A stretch of 64,000 nucleotides of DNA from Gemmatimonadota bacterium (lineage in GTDB: Bacteria > ARS69). This document shows positions 15,935-24,661 of the stretch, piece after piece. Under the pieces are notes generated by a model, which saw nothing but the letters and a program-made list of their open reading frames with translations, did no database searches and was not told the origin of the DNA. Position numbers and translations under genes: made by a program. The stretch covers positions 45,048 through 109,047 of the forward strand of contig JASLLL010000007.1 in NCBI GenBank assembly GCA_030747075.1. The letters run 5' to 3'. Each line of letters begins with the position of its first letter. Position 1 is the first letter of the stretch.

Positions 15935-17511
15935 GACGCCCCTCCGGCAGGGCGCCAGCGGTGGACCTCTACCAACGCCCCGCGCGAATCCATCGGCGCC
16001 TCAGCAACGCGGTCGCGGCGGTACGGGTAGTTGGCCTCTCCGGCGTAGAGCACCGACACGGGCTCGAGGCGATGCATGACCTCCTGGAACTCCCGCCAGA
16101 TCCGTTTCGTCTCTTCCCGATCCTGTGTCACACGCGCCCGATCCATCAGGCTGTCCGTAACCGGATGAGAGAACGAAATGGAGTTGTGCCCGCCTGCGAT
16201 CGCGCGCGTGTGAAAGTTGTCCTCCGGGTCGAAGACGAAATCAGTGCGGCTCGCCAGCACCGTCGCGTCAAAGTCCTTTGCGTAGATCTTCTCCAGATAG
16301 ACCGTCCACTCAAAGAACTCCGTATCCACGCCAATCCCCAGTTCTTGATAGTCCGCCTGCACCATCGTCGCGATTTCCTCCGAGATCTCGTTTCCTGAAA
16401 TCAGCGTGAAGGTGAACTCAAAGCGTTGACCGTCCTTCATGCGGATGCCCTTTGAGTCGCGCTCCGACCACCCCGCTTCGTCGAGAAGTCGTCCGGCAGC
16501 CGCCGGGTCGAAGGGGTACGGCTCGATCCCCGGGTGAAACGCCCAGTGTTCCGGATAGATGGTCGTCGCGATAACCTGTCCAAAGCCGACCCGGAACGCA
16601 TCCACGATCGTCTGCCGGTCGGTCACCATCGTGAGTGCCCGGCGAACACGCGGGTCGGCGAACAACGCGGCGCGATGATTCCAGCCGATATAGGTATAGG
16701 TCCGATCGGAGAAGCGCCCGAACCCGTACTCGGCGCGGCCTTCCAGTGCCTGAAAGAAGCGGCTGGGCATCCGATGGTACACATGCACGCCGCCCGTCTC
16801 CAGTTCGGTGCGGAGCGTCGTTTCTTCGGGGATGATCCGGAACACAAGCCTGTCGAAGCCGGCCCGCCCGAGCGCGCAGGTCTCGCTGGCGTCGAAGACC
16901 AGGCGATCCTCCGCCACCCACTCCCGCAGTCGCCAGAACGCATTCCCCACGGGCGCCCGGTTGAAGGGGAGCGACGGAAGCGCCGCTGCCGTAGCGCCGG
17001 AGAGGAGGTGCGCGGGCAGAACATGAAAGCGCGTGTCATTCACCGGTTCCGCCACCGCCTTCCGGAAGCGAAAGCGCACTGTCCGCGGGTCCGGAGCGTC
17101 ACACGACTCAATGTGGCGAATCTGTCCCTTGTCGCGATAGGGAATGTCCGGGTCCGCCATTCGGTCGAAGGTGAACTTTACATCGTCGGCGGTAGTCGGG
17201 ACACCATCCTCCCAGACAACATCCTCGCGAAGCGTGTAAGTCAGAACGAGTCCATCGTCAGAGAGTTCCCAGGACTCGGCGAGCATCGGACGATCTGCAA
17301 GTTCCGGCGGAGGCCCGAAATCCGTGAGCTTCAGGAAGAGGAGATCGGCCATCTCGGTCGCCTGCGAACTGGTCGAAAGAAGCGGGTTCAGAAGATCCGG
17401 CTGGTAGCCCATTCCCCAGACCAGCGTCCGTCCCGCCCCGTTACCGGGGGAACCGCACGAAAGCCCCATCAGCACAACCGCCGCGAGGAGGAATGCGAGG
17501 GTGGCCCTCAC
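15931..17511 (-). CDS. Extracellular solute-binding lipoprotein, family 5 (SBP_bac_5), copy B
   Basis: The true start is a GTG at 17511 that overlaps the stop of the upstream membrane protein as GTGA; the open frame continuing 5' is out of register with any domain. The N-terminus is a lipoprotein signal with lipobox GLSC (Cys19). The 526-residue protein has the same landmarks as copy A: VLTYTLREDVVWEDG, ADDVKFTFDRMADP, PFNRAPVGN, VRRALTMVTDRQTIVD, WTVYLEKIYAKDFDA. The coupling to the membrane-protein cluster upstream, and to copy A downstream, ties the importer genes to the MutL-type cluster at the level of one transcript. Confidence 0.9.
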   Translation of the reverse strand: MRATLAFLLAAVVLMGLSCGSPGNGAGRTLVWGMGYQPDLLNPLLSTSSQATEMADLLFLKLTDFGPPPELADRPMLAESWELSDDGLVLTYTLREDVVWEDGVPTTADDVKFTFDRMADPDIPYRDKGQIRHIESCDAPDPRTVRFRFRKAVAEPVNDTRFHVLPAHLLSGATAAALPSLPFNRAPVGNAFWRLREWVAEDRLVFDASETCALGRAGFDRLVFRIIPEETTLRTELETGGVHVYHRMPSRFFQALEGRAEYGFGRFSDRTYTYIGWNHRAALFADPRVRRALTMVTDRQTIVDAFRVGFGQVIATTIYPEHWAFHPGIEPYPFDPAAAGRLLDEAGWSERDSKGIRMKDGQRFEFTFTLISGNEISEEIATMVQADYQELGIGVDTEFFEWTVYLEKIYAKDFDATVLASRTDFVFDPEDNFHTRAIAGGHNSISFSHPVTDSLMDRARVTQDREETKRIWREFQEVMHRLEPVSVLYAGEANYPYRRDRVAEAPMDSRGALVEVHRWRPAGGAS

Positions 17512-18200
17512 CCGGCATCCTCTTCCGACGCGCCTCTCCCGCCACGCCTCGCCCAGAGGGCCAGGAAGACCGCGACGCACACCAGCAGCATCCACGACAC
17601 CCGGCCATGCGCGATAAGATCCCGAGAGCGCCCGATGGCCAGCGAGATCCGCGACATCACCGTGTATCCGAAACTCGCGCCGAAGGACACCATCAGGAAC
17701 CAGACGCCGATCCGCGTCACAACCCCCAGCGCCCCGCGATGCTCTCTTGAGAAGTAGAAGTACAGGAGGCTGGATGACAGCCCCAGCACCAGGATGGCAT
17801 TGCTCACGGCTCCTGCCCCGCCGTGCACCACATCCAACATCGTCGACTGAAGCTGGATGATGAGATCTCCCGACCCGAATGCCACAACATTGATCCCCGA
17901 ATACATCCCCACGACGAAGGCCAGCGGCCACCTGGACAACCAGGAGTGCTTTTCGGAAAACCGCGTGAACATGAGAAGGGAGAGCCCCAGAGGAATCCAC
18001 TTGAGCAGATCCCCCTCCGCAAGCGGAACGATGAGGTTGGGCCGCACCGTCTCCTGCCAGGCCATGGCGATCCCGTACCCCGCCGTGATCCCCACAAAGA
18101 CATGCTCGGCGAACTTGTACAGAGGATTGTCCCGATACAGGAAGCTCAGTATGCAGAATGTGAGTGCCAGGCTGATCCACACATGCAGAGCGTCGATCAT
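17508..18200 (-). CDS. Multi-pass membrane protein of the MutL/DUF6754 cluster
   Basis: I do not recognise a named family. The 230-residue protein is almost entirely hydrophobic, with about seven helices, a short N-terminus (MIDALHVWISLALTFCILSF) and a positively charged C-terminal end (ARRGGRGASEEDAG). Charged or polar residues inside helices are few; glycine-rich helix pieces such as VFVGITAGYG suggest tight helix packing. It overlaps the preceding gene by ATGA and the next by GTGA. It is probably an inner-membrane subunit of a complex made with the products at 18197-21957. A transport or scaffold role is inferred only from context. Confidence 0.75.
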   Translation of the reverse strand: MIDALHVWISLALTFCILSFLYRDNPLYKFAEHVFVGITAGYGIAMAWQETVRPNLIVPLAEGDLLKWIPLGLSLLMFTRFSEKHSWLSRWPLAFVVGMYSGINVVAFGSGDLIIQLQSTMLDVVHGGAGAVSNAILVLGLSSSLLYFYFSREHRGALGVVTRIGVWFLMVSFGASFGYTVMSRISLAIGRSRDLIAHGRVSWMLLVCVAVFLALWARRGGRGASEEDAG

Positions 18201-19039
18201 GACTCTCTCCGCCGACGAAGGAAGTACATCACATTCCCGAAGAGAATGAACACGATGATCAGCACATGGCTCGCGCTCTGCGCCGCCATCCCTCCGACCG
18301 CTTCCCCCGGACGCCCCACGAGAAGTTCATACTCGGCCGCGCCCTTCATTCCGGCCGAGAGCCCGACCAGTTGCTTGGGAATGGCCTGATAGTACGGCAC
18401 ATAGTCCGGCCCGCTCACCGCTGTACACGCGCCGCCGATCCGCACTCCGTACTGGCTCCGTGCGATCTGGACATACTCCTTGATCCCGGGCACCCCGGCG
18501 GAGACATTGATCAGCATCTCCACATCGTCATAGCGAAACACCTCGCGCATGAGCGGCAGCGAATCCACCGGTGTCCCGTCGCGGTCGAAGGGGAAGGCCT
18601 CGTGAATCGACTTCCCCATGGAGCGAATCACGATCTGCCGACCCTCCTTGTAGCCCAGGTGCACATAATCCACGCCCGGGACATATCCATACTCCGACTC
18701 CAGCCCCACTTCCTCCAGCACCCTCTCCGTGATGGGAGGAGCCGGTGCCCACAGGCTGACCATGACCATGCGAATCCGCTTTTCCGCCAGATGATGCAGG
18801 ACCGCAATGTGGAAGGGGAGCAACTCCGGTTTTCCCGGGGGATCGTAGTCTGCGGACACCAGCACGATCGACCCTTCCGGCAATGCCTCTACGGCATCGT
18901 ACAGATCCCGCACCATCGGTGAGATCGGGATGGGCAGGCTCACCGGAAACAGGAGCGGAAGCATGATCGCCAGCGAGAGAATGACGAAGAGCCACCGTCG
19001 GTCCACGAACTCCAGCCTATGGAAGAATCCACCGGTCAT
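18197..19039 (-). CDS. Membrane-anchored protein with an extracytoplasmic domain, MutL/DUF6754 cluster
   Basis: This 280-residue protein is of no family I can name. A helix at about residues 15-33 (RRWLFVILSLAIMLPLLF) and another at 255-272 (SHVLIIVFILFGNVMYFL) frame a soluble domain of roughly 220 residues. That domain starts with a pattern like an alpha/beta fold: GSIVLVSADYDPPGKPELLP, then HHLAEKRIRMVMVSLWAP. It contains IGGACTAVSGPDYVPYYQA and ends with LVGLSAGMKGAAEYELL. The gene starts 3 bases after the previous stop and overlaps the next by ATGA. It looks like a fixed subunit of the complex encoded here. Confidence 0.75.
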   Translation of the reverse strand: MTGGFFHRLEFVDRRWLFVILSLAIMLPLLFPVSLPIPISPMVRDLYDAVEALPEGSIVLVSADYDPPGKPELLPFHIAVLHHLAEKRIRMVMVSLWAPAPPITERVLEEVGLESEYGYVPGVDYVHLGYKEGRQIVIRSMGKSIHEAFPFDRDGTPVDSLPLMREVFRYDDVEMLINVSAGVPGIKEYVQIARSQYGVRIGGACTAVSGPDYVPYYQAIPKQLVGLSAGMKGAAEYELLVGRPGEAVGGMAAQSASHVLIIVFILFGNVMYFLRRRRES

Positions 19040-19042
19040 GGA

Positions 19043-19678
19043 CTACTTGCCCCCCAGATGCGCGCGTTCCAGCCCGAGGATGACACGCAGTCCCGTAGAG
19101 ATGGCGCCGAGCGCGGCCCCCATCAGGATGGCTCGCTTCCCCGCCAGATTGGGGACCTCCATGATCCAGTCCTTCACGCCCGGGAACCCGCCGAGAAAGG
19201 ACTCCGGCCCCCAGATGTACGCGCCCACCGGAACCTGCCCGAGCATCACGATGACCGCCGCACCGAGCAGCAAGACCGCTTCCGTGCTCCTTGCCCGGAA
19301 GGCCCGGTACGCTGCGGAAGTGATGAAGAACGCAAGGAGCGAAAACATGGTGGCGCCCAACGGATCAAAGACGGTGTCGTACAGCCAGAGGAAAGGGCCG
19401 CCCTTGTGGTCGTGGAAGATCCCCAGTCCTGCCATCCCGACAAGGCTCACGACAAGGACAGCGCTGTAGGCCCATCCCTCGTCGCGGCGAGAGATGCGCC
19501 CGCCATGAATCCGCAGGACATTGGCCACGGCCAGCACATAGGTGAAGGCCACGACGATGAGCCCCCACTGCTCCATCTCTGTCACGAATGCCGCGAAGGA
19601 GCGATGCGGCACGAAGAACTCCGCGATCATCACCGTTCCGGCCACCAGCGTCAGAACCCAGGGAACCCAGCGTTTCAT
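19043..19678 (-). CDS. Six-helix membrane protein of the MutL/DUF6754 cluster
   Basis: This 211-residue hydrophobic protein with about six helices begins MKRWVPWVLTLVAGTVMIAEF. A loop with RIHGGRISRRDEGW lies between helices 2 and 3, and a conserved-looking loop LGIFHDHKGGPFLWLYDTV lies between 3 and 4. The His/Asp/His cluster in that loop could bind a metal, but this is speculative. The gene is 9 bases downstream of the DUF6754-like gene and 3 bases upstream of the next. No enzyme motif is visible. Confidence 0.75.
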   Translation of the reverse strand: MKRWVPWVLTLVAGTVMIAEFFVPHRSFAAFVTEMEQWGLIVVAFTYVLAVANVLRIHGGRISRRDEGWAYSAVLVVSLVGMAGLGIFHDHKGGPFLWLYDTVFDPLGATMFSLLAFFITSAAYRAFRARSTEAVLLLGAAVIVMLGQVPVGAYIWGPESFLGGFPGVKDWIMEVPNLAGKRAILMGAALGAISTGLRVILGLERAHLGGK

Positions 19679-19687
19679 TCCGTCCTC

Positions 19688-20833
19688 CTACCGCACCAGG
19701 AACCAGTCGCGGAAGCCCGAGACTCCCAGCGACTCCATGAGAGTACCGACAAGCAGAAGACTCACGAACAACACCTTCGCCCAGTCCGCGGCCTTCAAGT
19801 TGGAGAGGAGCATGGGATCTTCGGACATGTAGGCGCTTGCCGCAAAAAACTCCTCACCGATCAGTGTGTAATCGCACGCGGCAATAAAGAACGGCAACTG
19901 CGTCACCTCCGCTGTCCCCGCGATCTGGATGGAGCCCGCGGCAAAGCCTGTCTCGGCGAAAATCAGCGACTCCGCAAAGAAGCGGCCCAGATAGAGATTC
20001 GCGGCAGGCTTCTCGCGCAGGATGATCCCGTTGACCCCGGCGCAGTAGGCAAACTGCTCGGTCGAGATGAAACGCACCGAGTCCGTCTGATACGCATCCG
20101 GACGCCCCGCTTCCATGCAGGACTGCTTCACCACCTCGTCCGCCACTGCCATGACGAATGGTGTCCGAGTGGGGACGCGCACCGGCACATCGTGACGGGC
20201 CGTCTCCCGGGCGACACGCGAGAGGATCATCATCGACGCGATGGTCTGGATGTCTTCCACATCCTCGATCCCGGGAACATAGAGAACCGAGCGGCCCATT
20301 TCCGTCGCCCGGCCGATGGCCTCGTCGATCGCGGCGACTGCCGGCAACTTCCTCACATGGAACCGTGCGCCCCGCGATGCACGCGCGATATTCACCAGGA
20401 CAAACGCGAAGAAGGTGGACAGAAGAAGGAGAACATTGATGCGTTGAGAGTTGAAGAACTGCGGCTTTGAAACTGCGGGCGCGGTCTCTGCCGGAAGAGA
20501 CTCACTGCCGTCAGGGAACAGGGTCGTCAAACGATAGACGAGGGACACGCCATCGGGCGGCCCCTCCTCATTGCCGTTCCTGGCATCGATAAAGACGCCC
20601 TCGGACAGCGCGACCACTCCCACATCGCGTGCAACTCCGTCCTCACCCACGCGCTCCAGCCGGACCCGAAGATCCTCCGGCGCACTCTCCGGCACATCCC
20701 AGCGAACGGTGATGGACCGTCCGCCGTCGTCGGGTGTGTCGTGCGCCGCGAGCCCCTCCGGCACCCGGCTGGCACCGGCGGGGACTGCCGGCGCTATCGC
20801 CAGAGAGACGGCCAGTGCCGCGGCGCGGATCAA
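19688..20833 (-). CDS. DUF6754-like membrane protein
   Basis: The 381-residue protein has a signal peptide (about 1-20), a fibronectin-III-like extracytoplasmic domain (about 38-125, SITVRWDVPESAPEDLRVRL), a helix at 132-150 (INVLLLLSTFFAFVLVNIA), a soluble region of about 200 residues and a C-terminal helix (VLFVSLLLVGTLMESLGV). The soluble region holds GRATEMGRSVLYVPGIEDVE, FVMAVADEVVKQSCMEAGRP and FAETGFAAGSIQIAGTAEVT. The order and sequence fit the DUF6754 family as I recall it; a profile search would settle this. Function is unknown. It overlaps the upstream gene by ATGA. Confidence 0.7.
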   Translation of the reverse strand: MIRAAALAVSLAIAPAVPAGASRVPEGLAAHDTPDDGGRSITVRWDVPESAPEDLRVRLERVGEDGVARDVGVVALSEGVFIDARNGNEEGPPDGVSLVYRLTTLFPDGSESLPAETAPAVSKPQFFNSQRINVLLLLSTFFAFVLVNIARASRGARFHVRKLPAVAAIDEAIGRATEMGRSVLYVPGIEDVEDIQTIASMMILSRVARETARHDVPVRVPTRTPFVMAVADEVVKQSCMEAGRPDAYQTDSVRFISTEQFAYCAGVNGIILREKPAANLYLGRFFAESLIFAETGFAAGSIQIAGTAEVTQLPFFIAACDYTLIGEEFFAASAYMSEDPMLLSNLKAADWAKVLFVSLLLVGTLMESLGVSGFRDWFLVR

Positions 20834-21957
20834 CTCTCGATGATCTCTACATTGGCCCGCGGGAGCATGTGGTCCTCTCCGTTCGGCAGCTTCACATGAA
20901 GGACCCGGACCATCGCGCCCGACGGGAGTTCGTGAAGCGGCGACGGAAGACCCTGCACAATCCCCAGTTCTCCGAAGTGCGGCTCCCGAATGATCCGAAC
21001 CTGCGTACCCGTCTGGAGCCCGCCCGCCACCACGGCGGCCACCGGCCCTCCCTCGGCACGGACATCCGACCGAGGGACCACAATCTCCGGCCGAATCACG
21101 CCGGCCCGAATCTGCGTGGCTCCGTTGATCGAGGCTTCCATTCCCACGCAGGAGCGAAGCAGATCGAAGGTGGCCTGCGCCATGCCGATCTGGCCGAAAC
21201 CTTCCGTAATGACGACGGTCAGCCCTTTTTCCTCGTTCCCCGTGATCGCCACGCCGATGTCGTAGCCGAGGAAGTCACGGATGGTCGCATCGTCGATCCC
21301 GCCGGCGACGATGCCGAGAACGCCGCACGAAACCGCCTTCTCCAGCGCGGCGGAGGTGACCAGCGAGCCACCCACCAGAATGGTCCCTTCATGCTCGGCC
21401 GCAATTCCCGTGGCTTCCAGCACTTCGTCCGGAGACTCCACCGCCATCATGACCTTGCCGCAGGTCTCCCCGCCGATCCCGAAAATCCCCTGAATGAAAC
21501 TGCCGTGGGTCTGCACCACCGCGCCTTCGCCCTCGCGGACCTCCACGACCTCTCCATCGACATAGGCATCCACCTCCACCGGCATGGGCGGTTCCCGGAG
21601 TAGAACCTGCCCCGTCACGCTGGACACATTCTCAATGGTGCCTCGAATGGGAGACTTCACGCTCGACTTGAAGAGCCCGAACAGCGTGGAACTCCGCGCG
21701 ATGATGTCGTCCTTTTCGACGGCGTCGCCGGGGTGCTTCTCCATCTTCTCGGGAACCTCTTCGGGCAACACCGAAAGCAGATTCGCAACATTCACACTGT
21801 GAACATTCCCCGGAAGTTCCGTGCGAGCCACCACCTGTTCGGATGTGACCCGGTCCCCCGAGGCCACCACTACCTCTCCGCGAAGGGGAAGAATGCGCTC
21901 CTTGTTGAGCGCGGTGAGTTCGGTAACCCGGAGCCCGGGCGTGTACGCGTGTGCCAT
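20830..21957 (-). CDS. Soluble protein with barrel-sandwich and KOW-like regions, MutL cluster partner
   Basis: This 375-residue protein has no signal peptide or helix. Residues about 75-140 read as a biotinyl/lipoyl-like barrel-sandwich hybrid: HPGDAVEKDDIIARSS, SPIRGTIENVSSVTGQVLL, VDAYVDGEVVEV. There is no clear modified lysine at the expected turn. The middle has a repeated AVESPDEVLEATGIAAEHEG / ILVGGSLVTSAALEKAV pattern. Near the end, GTQVRIIREPHFGELGIVQG resembles a KOW/SH3-type element. It is separated from the MutL-family ATPase gene by only 24 bases, so the two soluble proteins probably work together. The family is unknown to me. Confidence 0.75.
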   Translation of the reverse strand: MAHAYTPGLRVTELTALNKERILPLRGEVVVASGDRVTSEQVVARTELPGNVHSVNVANLLSVLPEEVPEKMEKHPGDAVEKDDIIARSSTLFGLFKSSVKSPIRGTIENVSSVTGQVLLREPPMPVEVDAYVDGEVVEVREGEGAVVQTHGSFIQGIFGIGGETCGKVMMAVESPDEVLEATGIAAEHEGTILVGGSLVTSAALEKAVSCGVLGIVAGGIDDATIRDFLGYDIGVAITGNEEKGLTVVITEGFGQIGMAQATFDLLRSCVGMEASINGATQIRAGVIRPEIVVPRSDVRAEGGPVAAVVAGGLQTGTQVRIIREPHFGELGIVQGLPSPLHELPSGAMVRVLHVKLPNGEDHMLPRANVEIIES

Positions 21958-21981
21958 CGTTTATCCTCTCTTCCGGGCGGG

Positions 21982-23820
21982 TCAGACGACCGCCGCGGCC
22001 TCCTCGGTGGGGTACGCGTCCATGGCCGTCGTCCACCCGCGCAGCTTCTCCACGCGATCCGGATCCGCCGGGTCCAGCGCGAGCGGCCGCCCGCGACCAT
22101 CGAGTACGAGTCCTGTGACGCCGCCGTGAAGCGTCGTCTCAACCAGCTTCCCGGGGCCATTCCCGAGATCGCAGCCCTTGGCGGGAGTCAGGCGCGCGAG
22201 CACCGTCGTCCCCGGCCCCAGCGGCAGCAATACCAGATCCCCGCTGGCCACCTTGTGCGTCTCCGTCAAGCCCTCTTCGGAAGTGAGCTCCGCCGTGAGG
22301 ATGGTCTTCCCGGGCTTCACTGATCCCACGGGAGCCACGCAGGTCCCCAGCCAGATCAGGCAGTCCTTCTCGAAGACCTCGGTGGCCGCTTCCGGATGCA
22401 CCGCGGCCAGAACCCCCAGTTGCGGCATCATGAAGATGGAGTCCACGCCCAGCCGGGTAATGCCCTCCGGCAGGAACGCATCCACCATCATCATCGCGGA
22501 CTGATTGCGTCGGGGGGCGTGGGAAAGGACGCCGCCGGAACCGATGAGCAGGTCCAGCGACATCATATCGACAATGGTCTCCCCGGTGCTGGACTGCGCG
22601 AAGGTATCCGATACCGTCCGCTCCTTCTGGACGCCGCGCAGACCGACCGCCATATCCTTGTGCTGAACGAAGGCCAGGCGAAGCGCCTCCCGTGCGAGCG
22701 CCTGCTCCACCATCAACGCCTCCATCGTGTGCGGAATGGTGGTGGGGCGAATCATCTTGTTCCGAATCCGGTTTCGCAACCCCTTCTCCTCTACCGTGAA
22801 CGGAACCCAGCGCATCACATTCTCGATGCCGGCTTCGGTCAGCACATTGGAGATGGAATAGCTCATGCCGAGATTGGCGGAGACGGTCCGGTTGAAGACA
22901 TCCCCAAAGACCGAGAACACATCGGTGGTAGCCCCGCCGATATCCACACCGACCACATTCAGTCCCTGCTGCTCGGCAATGGTGCGGATGATGTTCCCTA
23001 CCGCCCCCGGCGTCGGCATGATGGGAACGCCCACCCAATCCATGAGCTTCCGGTAGCCGGGAGCCTGCGCCATGACATGCTCCATGAACAGGTCGTGGAT
23101 CTTCTCCCGGGCCGGGCCGAGGTTCTCGCGCTCCATCACCGGCCGCAGGTTGTCCACGACAGCCAGATCCGTCTTCTCGCCCAGCGTCGATTCGATCTGT
23201 TCCGACGCCTTGCGGTTCCCGGCATAGATGACAGGGAGCTGATAGGTGCTGCCCAGGCGCGGGCGCGGGTCTGCTGCGGAGATAATCTCCGCCAGTTTGA
23301 CGACATGCTCCACGGTTCCGCCGTCGATACCGCCTGAGAGGAGGATCATGTCCGGGCGCAGATGACGAATGCGTCGGATCTGCTCGTGCGGAAGCCGCCC
23401 GTCATTGGAAGCCAGCGCATCCATCACGATGGCACCGGCTCCCAGAGCGGCGCGCTCCGCGCTTTCGGCGGTCATGGTCTTGACCACGCCCGCGACCATC
23501 ATCTGAAGCCCACCGCCCGCACTGGAGGTGGAGACATAGAGGTCCACGCCCGTTCCGTCTTCCCGGCAGGGCGTCACGATTCCGTCGCCCTCCAGGAACT
23601 TCCGGTCCGCGAGCTCTTCGACCTCTTCGATGGCATTGAGAACTCCCTTCGTCACATCTTCGAAGGGCGCCTCTACGGTCGTGGGAGCTTCCCCGCGAAC
23701 GATGAGGCGGTACTCTCCTTCCCGATACTCAATCAGGATGGCCTTCGTCGTCGTACTCCCGCAGTCCGTGGCCAGAATGCTCCGGATCTGCGAAGGGTCC
23801 AGCGTGGGTATCTCCGACAT
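21982..23820 (-). CDS. glmL: GlmL/MutL-family ASKHA ATPase-like protein
   Basis: This 612-residue protein belongs to the MutL/GlmL family, named from genes beside glutamate mutase in clostridia. Both phosphate loops of the actin/Hsp70 ATPase fold are present: DCGSTTTKAILI from residue 19 and GVDIGGATTDVFSVFG from residue 291. The family is thought to be a reactivating chaperone of B12 mutases, but no glutamate mutase gene (glmS, glmE) is found here. Instead it stands with five uncharacterised proteins, four of them membrane-bound. The name is therefore by homology; the role in this cluster is probably different. The ATG has GAGG 5 bases upstream, after a 69-base gap to the preceding small gene. 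Confidence 0.85.
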   Translation of the reverse strand: MSEIPTLDPSQIRSILATDCGSTTTKAILIEYREGEYRLIVRGEAPTTVEAPFEDVTKGVLNAIEEVEELADRKFLEGDGIVTPCREDGTGVDLYVSTSSAGGGLQMMVAGVVKTMTAESAERAALGAGAIVMDALASNDGRLPHEQIRRIRHLRPDMILLSGGIDGGTVEHVVKLAEIISAADPRPRLGSTYQLPVIYAGNRKASEQIESTLGEKTDLAVVDNLRPVMERENLGPAREKIHDLFMEHVMAQAPGYRKLMDWVGVPIMPTPGAVGNIIRTIAEQQGLNVVGVDIGGATTDVFSVFGDVFNRTVSANLGMSYSISNVLTEAGIENVMRWVPFTVEEKGLRNRIRNKMIRPTTIPHTMEALMVEQALAREALRLAFVQHKDMAVGLRGVQKERTVSDTFAQSSTGETIVDMMSLDLLIGSGGVLSHAPRRNQSAMMMVDAFLPEGITRLGVDSIFMMPQLGVLAAVHPEAATEVFEKDCLIWLGTCVAPVGSVKPGKTILTAELTSEEGLTETHKVASGDLVLLPLGPGTTVLARLTPAKGCDLGNGPGKLVETTLHGGVTGLVLDGRGRPLALDPADPDRVEKLRGWTTAMDAYPTEEAAAVV

Positions 23821-23889
23821 CTCTTCCTCGTTCTCGATCCCGGCGAGCCCGGAGTCCCCCCCCGGTCGATTCCCCCGAAGGAGAAACCG

Positions 23890-24258
23890 TTACGCCTTCA
23901 GTTTTCGCTTCTTCTCTTCCGCGCGCTCGATGCGCACAATCATCCTCTCCATGGTGCTTCGATCTTCCAGAAGCAATGCCACGCGATCCAGTTCCTTCGC
24001 GTCAAACACCGTGTGAACAATCGGCGACAGAAAGTGGAGAAACTGGCTTCCCACGAACGACAGCGGCTTCGACGACTCCAACATGAACACCGCCGGAACC
24101 TCCATCCCCCAGCGCACCACTGCGGCCGCGATGCGGTCCAGGAGTTCCTCGTCCTCCTGAGAGAGAGCCCCCCCATGCTCGCGGATCGGCGGAGGCGCCC
24201 CTCCCGACTCTTCAGGCCGACGCGGCTCCGTCTTTCTGCCCCACCATTTCTTCAGCAA
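23890..24258 (-). CDS. Small conserved-looking soluble protein upstream of glmL
   Basis: This 122-residue protein is of unknown family. It opens with a basic segment (LKKWWGRKTEPRRP), then has a Glu-rich helix (SQEDEELLDRIAAAVVRWGM). A hydrophobic core FMLESSKPLSFVGSQFLHFLSPIVHTVF follows (split by polar residues), and the end is charged (ERMIVRIERAEEKKRKLKA). It overlaps the membrane-protein gene upstream by 47 bases in another frame, which is unusual, and it ends 69 bases before glmL. It may be a cytoplasmic accessory of the MutL cluster. Confidence 0.65.
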   Translation of the reverse strand: MLKKWWGRKTEPRRPEESGGAPPPIREHGGALSQEDEELLDRIAAAVVRWGMEVPAVFMLESSKPLSFVGSQFLHFLSPIVHTVFDAKELDRVALLLEDRSTMERMIVRIERAEEKKRKLKA

Positions 24259-24661
24259 ACCGCTTCACCTCTTCCCCGTTGTCTTCCAGGAGCAGCGTCT
24301 CTCCTCGAAAGGAATCCCGCCAGGTGTCCCGATGGTAGGGCGACAACAACAGCACCCTTCGATCTATTCTCACCCTCCGAAAGTCCGACCATGGTCGGCT
24401 CCATGTCCTCCAGGGCCGGGCGATCTCCACTCCCTTCCCGTCAAGCCGGTACCTCGTCGGGAAAAAGAACGGCGCAAACGAAGCAAACAACACCACCGCC
24501 GACAGTACCGTCAACAAGCGATCCACCGACACCCTCGCCACCACTCCCACGCAAAGCGCGGACGCCAGAAGCGCGAACGCTCCCGCGGCAGGCCTTCGTG
24601 CCAGGGGCCACGCCCTCCAGCAGATCTCCCGGGCGACCGAATCCGGCCCCGTCACCCGCAA
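24212..24661 (-). CDS. Small membrane protein with PH-like cytoplasmic tail
   Basis: The 149-residue protein has two helices (about 27-43 and 47-68, FALLASALCVGVVARVSV and LLTVLSAVVLFASFAPFFF). A beta-rich tail of about 80 residues follows: YRLDGKGVEIARPWRTWSRP, FRRVRIDRRVLLLSPY. This looks like the bacterial PH-domain (YdbS/YdbT-like) arrangement, but weakly. It overlaps the gcvPB stop by 10 bases and the next small gene by 47. It bridges the glycine cleavage operon and the MutL cluster; whether it belongs to either is unclear. Confidence 0.6.
   Translation of the reverse strand: MRVTGPDSVAREICWRAWPLARRPAAGAFALLASALCVGVVARVSVDRLLTVLSAVVLFASFAPFFFPTRYRLDGKGVEIARPWRTWSRPWSDFRRVRIDRRVLLLSPYHRDTWRDSFRGETLLLEDNGEEVKRFAEEMVGQKDGAASA

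Noticed and set aside
17512..18180. Upstream in-frame extension of solute-binding protein copy B
   Set aside because: It runs opposite the codon pattern of the membrane-protein gene, and the GTG at 17511 starts a perfect lipoprotein signal.
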